Positions 1 through 5,166 are shown, counted from the first letter of the stretch. The stretch is 6,155 bases of DNA from Clostridiales bacterium (GCA_012521525.1 JAAYMG010000058.1:1-6155), one strand, 5' to 3'. Translations and numbers: made by a program. Notes: a model not told the origin generated them from the sequence alone.

Positions 1-1
1 A

Positions 2-610
2 TACGAGTACTTTCCAAGGACAAACCTGGTCACCATTGATAACATCGAAGCTACCCGCGACATCACGACACATCTTATAGCGACCGGCAAGCGCAGACTT
101 GCGTTCATATCTCCGCAGTACCATTACGGCTATCGCATAAAATTCGCTCAGGACAGAGAATATGGTTTCAGACGGGCTCTTGAGGAAAACGGCATTGAAA
201 TCAACAATGACAACATCATTCGTACATCCTTTGAAACGGCAGCTGGAAATTTCGAAGAGTATATCGCAAACACAAACTCACTTATCACCGAGCTGCTTTC
301 CAGGCCCGAAGCAAACCGCCCTGACGGCATAGTATGCACAAACGATGAAATTGCCGCCTGCTGCATCAATGTAGCAAAAAAAATGGGCATAAAAATACCT
401 GAAGAACTCGCTGTGACCGCATTCGACAACACGATAACCTGTCTTTTGACCGATCCCTTCATCACGTCGATAGAGCACCCCAACTACGAGATGGGATATG
501 AATCGGCAAAACTTCTTATTTCCGTCATAGACGAAAAGCCAAAGGTTTCTAAGCAGGTCCTGCTGGGTCATAAGCTTGCCAAACGCGGATCGAGTATCAG
601 GATACAGTAG
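2..610 (+). CDS. LacI/GalR-type regulator, ligand-binding domain (5' end outside window)
   Basis: This is the C-terminal 202 residues of a transcription factor whose periplasmic-binding-protein-like domain senses a small effector, usually a sugar. The reading frame is open from the left edge, so the DNA-binding head is not visible. Family landmarks in the visible part are a T-I-D-N strand (residues 11-14), the helix ending in G-K-R-R before a hydrophobic L-A-F-I-S strand (29-37), the D-G-I-V-C-T-N-D-E strand-turn (108-116), I-P-E-E-L-A-V-T-A-F-D-N (132-143, the usual 'vPeDvaVvGfDd' segment), and a late T-S-I-E-H-P motif followed by the M-G-x-x-S-A-K-L-L helix. The protein ends shortly after this helix, as is normal for the family. 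A LacI-type HTH head is most common, but a GntR-type head (as in AraR) or a sugar-binding protein cannot be excluded without the N-terminus. The ligand cannot be told. No clear terminator follows the stop. Confidence 0.88.
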   Translation, partial: YEYFPRTNLVTIDNIEATRDITTHLIATGKRRLAFISPQYHYGYRIKFAQDREYGFRRALEENGIEINNDNIIRTSFETAAGNFEEYIANTNSLITELLSRPEANRPDGIVCTNDEIAACCINVAKKMGIKIPEELAVTAFDNTITCLLTDPFITSIEHPNYEMGYESAKLLISVIDEKPKVSKQVLLGHKLAKRGSSIRIQ

Positions 611-612
611 CT

Positions 613-705
613 TATCCATGCAGGTGTCATATGTTCAAAAAGATGATCCAAGCCTATGAGCAGGGACTAAATAACCAGGTCGGTCAGGGGTTCGACTTGC
701 ATTGA
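613..705 (+). other. Intergenic remnant with tRNA-Arg-like T-arm and a 24-codon reading frame
   Basis: The stretch after the regulator holds a segment (673-695) that matches the 3' half of the tRNA-Arg at 817-893. AACCAG is followed by GGTCAGGGGTTCGA, identical to 854-859 and 862-875 with a 3-nt versus 2-nt linker. The match stops before the acceptor stem. The same bases can fold as a 7-bp stem (676-682 with 693-699, one G-T pair) around a 10-nt loop. An ATG at 631 with a weak AGGTG five bases upstream opens a 24-residue frame beginning MFKKMIQAYEQG and ending at TGA 703-705. The frame reads straight through the tRNA-like part, so it is probably not a real gene. The 641-664 portion has a relative at 1830-1853. 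Confidence 0.45.
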
Positions 706-749
706 TATTTACCTCCCGGTATATTCCTCTTTGTCGGCGAAAAAAGTGC

Positions 750-778
750 TTGCATTTGTGATTGGCTTGTGCTATTAT
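750..778 (+). promoter_or_regulatory. Promoter of the tRNA-Arg gene
   Basis: A -35 element TTGCAT (750-755) and a -10 element TATTAT (773-778) are separated by exactly 17 bp, with a TGC extended -10 just upstream (770-772). Transcription would begin near 785, giving a 5' leader of roughly 30 nt before the mature tRNA. This is the best sigma-A-type promoter in the left half of the window. Confidence 0.75.
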
Positions 779-816
779 ATCAAGGCGGCCTTGGAGGCCA
801 CACAACAATGTTTCAT

Positions 817-893
817 GCGCTCGTAGCTCAGCTGGATAGAGTGACTGGCTACGAACCAGTAGGTCAGGGGTTCGAGTCCCTTCGGGCGCGCCA
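817..893 (+). tRNA. tRNA-Arg (anticodon ACG)
   Basis: A complete 77-nt cloverleaf. The acceptor stem is 817-823 paired with 883-889 (one U-G pair). The D-stem is 826-829 with 839-842, the anticodon stem 844-848 with 856-860, the loop CTACGAA 849-855, and the T-arm 866-870/878-882 around TTCGAGT. The discriminator is G890 and CCA 891-893 is encoded. The anticodon ACG (851-853) identifies the arginine isoacceptor that reads CGU/CGC/CGA after A34 is deaminated to inosine. The gene has its own promoter upstream and a terminator that starts within the CCA, so it is a single-gene transcription unit. Confidence 0.97.
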
Positions 894-928
894 TCACCGT
901 TTCAACAGAAACGGTGATTTTACTTTTA
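893..928 (+). terminator. Intrinsic terminator of tRNA-Arg
   Basis: An 11-bp perfect stem, 893-903 paired with 908-918, closes on a 4-nt AACA loop and is followed by TTTTACTTTT. The hairpin begins at the last base of the encoded CCA, leaving almost no 3' trailer on the precursor. Confidence 0.85.
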
Positions 929-964
929 TCGGCATAAAAATCCGGTAAAGCGTAATAGGGTCGT

Positions 965-993
965 TTGAACATTTTGGAACTTTGTTATAGAAT
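965..993 (+). promoter_or_regulatory. Probable promoter of the HAD phosphatase gene
   Basis: TTGAAC (965-970) and TAGAAT (988-993) are separated by 17 bp and would start transcription near 1000, about 50 nt before the start codon. The -35 has two mismatches to consensus and the -10 has one. The -10 is embedded in a 19-nt sequence (978-996) that recurs with two mismatches at 4919-4937, next to the DUF362 promoter. Confidence 0.55.
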
Positions 994-1048
994 AAAGTCA
1001 AACTAAAAAACCGCGTGATATGTCAGCGATGTCAGGGAGAACTGTCAG

Positions 1049-1696
1049 ATGAAATATAGAGCAGCGATATTCGATATGGACGGCACATTGCTGGATACCC
1101 TTGAAGACCTTGCAGACAGTGTAAACGCAATGTTGAAGCAATATGATTACCCGACAAGAACTACCGAAGAGATAAGGACCTTTGTCGGAAACGGGGCGCG
1201 AAACCTGATAGCCGGCGCCGTCCCTGCCGGAACGGCTCCCAAACGGATCGACGAATGCCTGTCAGCATACCTGGCGATCTATGAAAAGAACATGAGCAAT
1301 AAGACCCGCCCTTACCCCGGTATCCCCGAACTGCTGGAAAAGCTCAAACTGTCGGGCATGAAAACAGCCGTTTGCTCGAACAAGGGAGACTTCAATGTCA
1401 AAAACCTCTGCGAAGAGTATTTCCCGGACCTGGTTGACACCGCGGCTGGAGAAATGCCGGGGATCAGGCGAAAGCCCGCCCCCGACAGTGTGCTCAAAGT
1501 CTTAAGGGAGTTGAACGTAAGCCCGCAGGATGCGGTTTACATCGGTGATTCCGAAGTCGATGTGCTCACTGCGAAAAATGCGGGTTTGGCGTTCATCGGA
1601 GTAACCTGGGGATTTAGAAGCCGCGAGACCCTGCTGGCTGAGGGCGCATCAGTGATCGTAGATACGGCTGATGAACTTCTTCAACATCTGATATGA
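1049..1696 (+). CDS. HAD-family hydrolase, phosphoglycolate phosphatase type
   Basis: A soluble haloacid-dehalogenase-superfamily phosphatase of 215 residues, the usual size for Gph/PGPase-like members. Motif I is IFDMDGTLLDT with nucleophile D9 and acid/base D11. The cap-domain signature V-G-N-G-A-R (46-51) is typical of the Gph branch. Motif II is C-S-N-K (109-112) with S110, motif III is K142 in R-K-P-A-P, and motif IV is G-D-S-E-V-D (166-171) with D167 and D171, so all catalytic residues are present. The ending I-G-V-T-W-G-F-R (183-190) is also characteristic of this branch. The start is supported by AGGGAGA at 1034-1040, 8 nt before ATG. Two tandem TGA stops end the gene. It likely dephosphorylates 2-phosphoglycolate or another small phosphomonoester, but these enzymes are promiscuous and sequence alone does not fix the substrate. 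It stands alone as a transcription unit, convergent with the DUF438 gene. Confidence 0.93.
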   Translation: MKYRAAIFDMDGTLLDTLEDLADSVNAMLKQYDYPTRTTEEIRTFVGNGARNLIAGAVPAGTAPKRIDECLSAYLAIYEKNMSNKTRPYPGIPELLEKLKLSGMKTAVCSNKGDFNVKNLCEEYFPDLVDTAAGEMPGIRRKPAPDSVLKVLRELNVSPQDAVYIGDSEVDVLTAKNAGLAFIGVTWGFRSRETLLAEGASVIVDTADELLQHLI

Positions 1697-1830
1697 TGAA
1701 TACCTGACTCAAAAAACACACCTGGTACCTAAATACGAAAGAGGTTCAAGTCTATTTCTGTTTTTCTGTCATTCGCTATAGCGGTGACCTGAAATGCCGC
1801 AAGGCTTGGACGCCGGTAAGGTGATCAAGA

Positions 1831-1867
1831 GATGACTCAAGCACATGAGCAGGTGTCATCTTTCTCT
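1831..1867 (+). terminator. Possible terminator of the phosphatase gene
   Basis: GATGA (1831-1835) pairs with TCATC (1856-1860) and CTCA (1836-1839) with TGAG (1846-1849), leaving a one-sided 6-nt bulge. A T-rich TTTCTCT follows. It lies about 135 nt after the stop and the U-tract is interrupted, so this is only a candidate. Confidence 0.35.
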
Positions 1868-1911
1868 GCAAGATTTATTTAAGGCCCCTGAAAAAAGCAT
1901 ATATATTACAA

Positions 1912-1965
1912 GCTCCCTTTGATCCGGCAGCGTCATCTCTCTTTGCCGCCCGCATCAAAGGGAGC
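1912..1965 (-). terminator. Long hairpin, probable terminator after the DUF438 gene
   Basis: A perfect 12-bp stem, 1912-1923 with 1954-1965, encloses an inner 5-bp stem CGGCA/TGCCG (1925-1929 with 1944-1948). On the minus strand it is followed by TTGTAATATATATGC and then a run of six T. It sits about 80 nt beyond the DUF438 stop, where a terminator is expected. The U-run is not directly attached to the stem, and the arm is symmetrical, so it could also stop transcripts coming from the plus strand. Confidence 0.55.
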
Positions 1966-2046
1966 ATGGTATTATAAATTAAATACGTTAAATCTAACAA
2001 CTAAAAATTCATTAAATCAAGCAACTGACCGTCTTATATTTTAGGG

Positions 2047-3255
2047 TCATTCGGACAACAAGCGCTTTTCGCCCTTGATCTCCTGGATCGGCTTGATGTT
2101 TTGCGTCACTTCCAGTGTGCCGATATACTCTCCGTTTTCGTTGCGGACGGCAAAATACCGTATCAGAATATACCTGTCGCCCATGTTGATCCAGAAATCT
2201 TCATGGTCCTTTGCACCCGACTTGAAGTCGTTTACGATTTTCTCCACTATGTGGACGCTTGCCGGGGGATGGCAGTTCGTCACCTTCCTGCCTATGACCG
2301 ACTTCGTGCGCGGGAATATCCTTTCCGCGTTCTGTGAGAAATACTTGACAGAATCGTCCTTGTCCACGAAAGTGATGTCAAACGGAAGCGTATTCAGCAT
2401 GTGCGTAAGCTCTTCCACCTTCAGGACACCGGTAGGAAGGGTGATGTAGCCTGCCTCGGCTTTTTCCTCCGAAGGTGCCACTTCCAGTGTTCCCTTATTT
2501 GCAGACGGCTTCCATTCGGGCACATTGCTAATAAGGCAGTAGCCAAACTCCGAACTTCCGTCCGCGATGGTTTTCCATTCATCGACGGTCAGGTTCTCGG
2601 TGAGCATGGGCAGCATGATGTTCTCTTCCTTAAATATCATGTCGACGACACGTTCCAGAAGATCCTCGATCCTGCCCTTTATCCTCATCGGATCGTTGTC
2701 CCTGAGCAGCTCCCTTACTTCCTTCAGGTCGGCCCGGATCTCGTCGTCAACGCCCCACATCACTTTCGGCGGCGCCGTGATCCCGTACTTCTCCATGTAT
2801 GGGAAGAACAGATTCTCCTTTTTAAGGTAGTGCCTGTCTATCTCGGAAAGGTACGCAAGGTTCTTCTCAAGGGCATCTGCGGTTTCCCTGTCCGGCAGCT
2901 CTCCAAGGTTCCTTTTGATTTTTTCCACGACCTGCTCTATCGCGCGGTTCTCTCTCTTCAGCACGTATACCGGATGGCCGGGAGCGTCAAAATCTCCTGC
3001 GGGAGCATGTATTTCTTCGATCGATCCCTTGAAAACCGCCGTATGCACATCGCAGAGGCGCTGTACCTCGGTGATCGGCAGCCCCTCCATAATGAGCGCC
3101 TGCTCGGCCTGCGTGATCTCCTCCGCGGATACACCGTCAAATGTCTCCTCAAACCTTCCCTTCACCTCGTCGACGGTTTTCCCGTTATGCAGGTCCCTGA
3201 TGATTTCCTTGAGCACCTTTTGTCTATATTCCCGGTTGTTGATTTCCTTGCTCAT
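2047..3255 (-). CDS. DUF438 / hemerythrin HHE / PAS domain protein
   Basis: A 402-residue soluble protein with no signal peptide or membrane segment. Residues about 10-80 are the helical DUF438 domain, including the conserved-looking E-G-L-P-I-T-E-V-Q-R-L-C-D-V-H block (57-71). Residues about 90-225 resemble a hemerythrin HHE cation-binding four-helix bundle, with candidate ligands H94, E102, H142, E147 and E210/E211 (the K-E-E-N-I-M-L-P motif). A charged linker (about 250-270) leads to a C-terminal PAS domain (about 285-390) containing N-C-H-P-P (327-331). Hemerythrin domains usually hold a diiron site that binds O2 or NO, and PAS domains sense ligands or redox state, so a sensory role is likely but inferred. 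There is no output domain (no kinase, GGDEF or HTH), so a partner must carry the signal. The start is supported by AGGAGGAG (3262-3269) six bases upstream. The gene lies 15 nt downstream of the DUF1858 gene, an operon. Confidence 0.92.
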   Translation of the reverse strand: MSKEINNREYRQKVLKEIIRDLHNGKTVDEVKGRFEETFDGVSAEEITQAEQALIMEGLPITEVQRLCDVHTAVFKGSIEEIHAPAGDFDAPGHPVYVLKRENRAIEQVVEKIKRNLGELPDRETADALEKNLAYLSEIDRHYLKKENLFFPYMEKYGITAPPKVMWGVDDEIRADLKEVRELLRDNDPMRIKGRIEDLLERVVDMIFKEENIMLPMLTENLTVDEWKTIADGSSEFGYCLISNVPEWKPSANKGTLEVAPSEEKAEAGYITLPTGVLKVEELTHMLNTLPFDITFVDKDDSVKYFSQNAERIFPRTKSVIGRKVTNCHPPASVHIVEKIVNDFKSGAKDHEDFWINMGDRYILIRYFAVRNENGEYIGTLEVTQNIKPIQEIKGEKRLLSE

Positions 3256-3270
3256 TTGCTACTCCTCCTG

Positions 3271-3498
3271 CTAAATCAATTCATATCCGTGCCTGCGAAA
3301 CGCTTCTCTGATGGCTTCCATTTCTATCCTCTTTATTTTCGCCCCCTTTGGAATGGTCATTATCCTTCCCGCAGTCGTCAACATGCCGGGTATCTTTATA
3401 TCCTTGAATCCGATCCCGACCAGGATGTCCGCGACCTCGGGATGAGCGGTACACAGTTCGTATACAGACTTGGACGAATCAAGTTTGATAAGTTCCAT
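3271..3498 (-). CDS. DUF1858 domain protein
   Basis: A small (75 residues) cytoplasmic protein that is essentially one DUF1858 domain. It shows the opening I-K-L-D-S-S-K-S-V-Y-E-L, then the H-P-E-V-A-D-I-L-V-G-I-G-F-K-D-I core, a middle T-T-A-G-R-I-M-T-I-P block and a closing A-F-R-R-H-G-Y-E-L. It has a single cysteine (C16), so it cannot form the internal disulfide reported for some redox-disulfide relatives of this family. I chose ATG 3498 because the family begins with the strand that follows it. A GTG at 3525 in the same frame would add nine residues rich in Glu and Ile, but the only good SD (GGAGG, 3513-3517) lies inside that extension, 14 nt before ATG 3498, which is a rather long spacing. 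It is first in the operon with the DUF438-hemerythrin-PAS gene, and such pairs are common in Clostridia. Its function is unknown, and a partner role for the downstream sensor is inferred. Confidence 0.88.
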   Translation of the reverse strand: MELIKLDSSKSVYELCTAHPEVADILVGIGFKDIKIPGMLTTAGRIMTIPKGAKIKRIEMEAIREAFRRHGYELI

Positions 3499-3554
3499 GA
3501 TTATGATTATTTCCTCCGATTCCACAATAATTCGAATCGCTGCCTGTTAATTAC

Positions 3555-3583
3555 ATAATATCAAATATGAAGCTGTTATTCTA
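3555..3583 (-). promoter_or_regulatory. Possible promoter of the DUF1858-DUF438 operon
   Basis: On the minus strand an extended -10, TGA-TATTAT (TATTAT at 3560-3555), would start transcription near 3548, about 50 nt before the chosen ATG. The -35 position at 17-bp spacing (3583-3578, TAGAAT) does not match consensus, so an activator or another sigma factor may be needed. The -35 region coincides with a TATAGAATAA sequence (3587-3578) shared with two other promoter regions here. Confidence 0.38.
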
Positions 3584-3681
3584 TAGTTTTCCTACAAAAT
3601 TGATATAATTTAAAGGATGTTCACAACTTATAAGGATCACGCCAGGTCTTATTATTCTATTTTTCAAATACTCTTATATGC

Positions 3682-3712
3682 AAAAGGACCGACATTCGAT
3701 GTCAGTCCTTTG
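3682..3712 (-). terminator. Intrinsic terminator of the DUF362 gene
   Basis: AAAGGAC (3683-3689) pairs with GTCCTTT (3705-3711), and an inner GACAT/ATGTC stem (3691-3695 with 3699-3703) closes on a 3-nt loop. On the minus strand the hairpin ends in TTTTGCATAT. It is about 50 nt past the DUF362 stop. The remaining AT-rich DNA between here and the DUF1858 start holds only promoter-like sequence. Confidence 0.7.
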
Positions 3713-3762
3713 TCGTCATTATCAGTTTTGTCATCATTTCAACTAATATATAACTGGCATCA

Positions 3763-4869
3763 TCAGCCGATATCGATAAGCTCGTACTCCATGGAGCCGA
3801 TCCCCAGCTTGACGGCATGCTCAAGGCACGCCATCCAGTTAGTGGACGGGTGGGCATTGGTAAAGTGGTCACCGTGCCTCTGATCCTTCTCGCTCAGCAT
3901 GCTCCCGGGAATGACCGGCTGCCTGTTCGCCGCGTCGGCGCAGGCCTTGTCGAGCGCGACCGGATCAAAGGACGCGAACATGCCGACGTCGGGGATTATC
4001 GGCAGGTCGTTCTCCGAATGGCAATCGCAGTAAGGCGAAACGTCAACTACAAGGTTTATGTGGAAATGCGGCCTGTCCTTCAGGACGGCATATGAATATT
4101 CCGCAATTTTGCGGCCAAGCACATCATTCGATCCGCCCCAGCTGGGCTGGACCGCGTCGGTGGGGCAAACGCCTATGCAGCGGCCGCACCCTACACAATA
4201 TTCATGGTTTATCGTGGCTTTCCGGTCAGTCATGGTAATTGCATCGTGAGCGCAGTTTTTGCGGCACATCCCGCACCCTATGCAGTCATCATGATCGACG
4301 TAGGGCTTACCGCTGCTGTGCATCTCCATCTTTCCGGCCCTAGAACCGCAGCCCATGCCTATGTTTTTCAGCGCGCCGCCAAAGCCGGTCCCCTCATGAC
4401 CCTTAAAATGGTTCAATGATATGATGACGTCGGCATCCATTATGGCACGCCCGATTTTTGCCTCCTTTACATACTCTCCGTCGATCGGTACGAGAACCTC
4501 GTCGGTCCCCTTCAGGCCGTCGGCGATTATAACATGGCATCCGGTGCTGAACGGAGAAAAACCGTTCTCATAGGCCGCGTCCAGATGATCGAGCGCGTTT
4601 TTGCGCCGGCCTACATAGAGCGTATTACAATCGGTCAGGAACGGCTTGCCTCCAAGCTCCGAGACCACGTCCGCAACGACCCTGGCATAGTTTGGACGAA
4701 GATATGCAAGGTTTCCCGGTTCGCCGAAATGGATCTTGATCGCAACATATTTCTTGTCAAAGTCTATCTTTCCTATCCCTGCCTTCTTCATAAGACGGCG
4801 AAGCTTGTCCAGCAGGTTCTCATTGAACGTGGCGCGCAGGTTTGCAAAGTATACGGTCGGTTTCGCCAT
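3763..4869 (-). CDS. DUF362 domain protein with two 4Fe-4S clusters
   Basis: A 368-residue cytoplasmic iron-sulfur protein without signal peptide. The N-terminal DUF362 part shows the K-I-H-F-G-E-P-G-N strand (45-53), a D-C-N-T-L-Y motif (80-85) and an L-N-H-F-K-G-H segment (152-158) followed by G-F-G-G-A-L-K-N-I-G-M-G (162-173). A two-cluster ferredoxin insert follows, with C196/C199/C202/C206 and C225/C228/C231/C235, each CxxCxxCxxxC and so a standard [4Fe-4S] site. The second half of DUF362 resumes with C-D-C-H (281-284) and F-A-S-F-D-P-V-A-L-D (298-307). Such proteins are often labelled '4Fe-4S binding protein' or 'DUF362 domain-containing protein'. An electron-transfer or cluster-dependent enzymatic role is likely, but no substrate is established. 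AGGAGGG (4876-4882) lies six bases before the start. It is transcribed alone between its own promoter and terminator. Confidence 0.94.
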   Translation of the reverse strand: MAKPTVYFANLRATFNENLLDKLRRLMKKAGIGKIDFDKKYVAIKIHFGEPGNLAYLRPNYARVVADVVSELGGKPFLTDCNTLYVGRRKNALDHLDAAYENGFSPFSTGCHVIIADGLKGTDEVLVPIDGEYVKEAKIGRAIMDADVIISLNHFKGHEGTGFGGALKNIGMGCGSRAGKMEMHSSGKPYVDHDDCIGCGMCRKNCAHDAITMTDRKATINHEYCVGCGRCIGVCPTDAVQPSWGGSNDVLGRKIAEYSYAVLKDRPHFHINLVVDVSPYCDCHSENDLPIIPDVGMFASFDPVALDKACADAANRQPVIPGSMLSEKDQRHGDHFTNAHPSTNWMACLEHAVKLGIGSMEYELIDIG

Positions 4870-4897
4870 ATCATTCCCTCCTTAGATCCATCATCAG

Positions 4898-4910
4898 ATA
4901 TTGGCAATAT
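4898..4910. promoter_or_regulatory. Palindrome over the DUF362 transcription start (candidate operator)
   Basis: ATATTG-G-CAATAT is a perfect 6-1-6 inverted repeat that overlaps the -10 box by two bases and covers the predicted start point (about 4902). Its position suits a repressor site. The regulator is not identified. Confidence 0.35.
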
Positions 4911-4937
4911 TATAGCACAACTTGATTATAGAATAAA
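4909..4937 (-). promoter_or_regulatory. Promoter of the DUF362 gene
   Basis: On the minus strand a perfect TATAAT (4914-4909) is preceded by TGC (extended -10) and, 17 bp upstream, by a weak -35 TTTATT (4937-4932). Transcription would start near 4902, about 33 nt before ATG. A second TATAAT lies just upstream (4930-4925) without a good -35. Confidence 0.65.
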
Positions 4938-4939
4938 CT

Positions 4940-4980
4940 AGCATGGACAGGTCTGGAATCAAACCGGTCCATGCTGTTTT
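4940..4980. terminator. Hairpin between the GerMN and DUF362 genes
   Basis: AGCATGGAC (4940-4948) pairs perfectly with GTCCATGCT (4967-4975) over an 18-nt loop that can add a short GGT/ACC pairing. On the minus strand it is followed by AGTTTATTC, the same bases as the DUF362 -35 region. On the plus strand it is followed by GTTTTGC. It most likely ends transcription coming from the GerMN gene, but neither flank is a strong U-tract. Confidence 0.5.
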
Positions 4981-5020
4981 GCAGTATACTGTCGTGCTTG
5001 TTACAGATGGCAGTATCCTT

Positions 5021-5148
5021 TCAGATGGCTTTCATCTGACCCTTCTGCTCACCGTCTTCCCACTCGCAGTTTTAGGTAGTTTCAGTATCACCAGGTTTTC
5101 GTACTGGTAAGTTTTGCCCAACATCAGATCTTCGTACCCGTAGCTTGA
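5021..5148 (-). pseudogene. Decayed coding stretch downstream of the GerMN gene (unidentified)
   Basis: In the minus-strand frame of the GerMN gene, two TAG codons (5169-5167 and 5151-5149) are followed by a 38-codon open stretch (5148-5032). It begins SSYGYEDLMLGKTYQYENLV and continues I-L-K-L-P-K, with protein-like composition but no SD-preceded start. Near 5068 the neighbouring frame takes over with C-E-W-E-D-G-E-Q-K-G-Q-M-K-A-I and ends at TGA 5023-5021, which also reads like a real C-terminus. This pattern fits a truncated, frameshifted remnant of a gene I cannot name. A CAGATG/CATCTG hairpin (5022-5027 with 5033-5038) sits at its end. It could instead be chance open frame. Confidence 0.35.
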
Positions 5149-5166
5149 CTAATCATCGGACTCAAC

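Larger units (their letters stand above)
1697..2046. other. Intergenic region between convergent genes (repeats, hairpins, no gene)
   Basis: About 350 bp with no convincing reading frame. It contains, in order, a T-arm-like GAGGTTCAAGTC near 1741-1752 that does not fold as a tRNA, a GC-rich part (1778-1822) with a small GCGG/CCGC hairpin, a hairpin at 1831-1860 that may end the phosphatase transcript, and a long hairpin at 1912-1965 that may end the DUF438 transcript. A very AT-rich stretch precedes the DUF438 stop, with a weak TGACC/GGTCA pairing (2026-2030 with 2045-2049) overlapping that stop. I do not recognise a known riboswitch in the GC-rich part. Confidence 0.6.

Noticed and set aside
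148..619. Minus-strand frames of 111 and 113 codons
   Set aside because: Shadows of the LacI-type regulator, whose plus-strand frame matches the family along its whole length.
631..705. 24-residue peptide MFKKMIQAYEQG... as a real small gene
   Set aside because: Weak SD, and half of the frame is tRNA-like sequence, so it is more likely a remnant than a functional peptide gene.
775..972. 65-codon minus-strand frame starting MFKRPYYALP
   Set aside because: It runs antisense through the tRNA-Arg and its terminator. Frames reading across tRNAs on the opposite strand are a well-known false call. It has no SD.
1722..1760. Second tRNA remnant suggested by GAGGTTCAAGTC
   Set aside because: The flanking bases do not pair as a T-stem and the similarity to the tRNA-Arg is too short to stand apart from chance.
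1778..1826. Possible riboswitch or structured RNA in the GC-rich part after the phosphatase
   Set aside because: I compared it by eye with c-di-GMP, fluoride, glycine and cobalamin aptamer signatures and none fits. It also lies downstream of a gene with no plus-strand gene following.
2401..3558. 385-codon plus-strand frame
   Set aside because: Lies antisense to the DUF438 and DUF1858 genes, which have clear domains and SDs. The frame is His/Arg/Phe/Leu-rich in the way typical of shadow frames.
3617..3883. 88-codon plus-strand frame starting MFTTYKDH with AAAGG just upstream
   Set aside because: It passes through the DUF362 terminator hairpin and into the antisense of the DUF362 gene, with no protein-family features.
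4534..4941. 135-codon plus-strand frame
   Set aside because: Antisense to the DUF362 gene and its promoter; no SD or recognisable domain.
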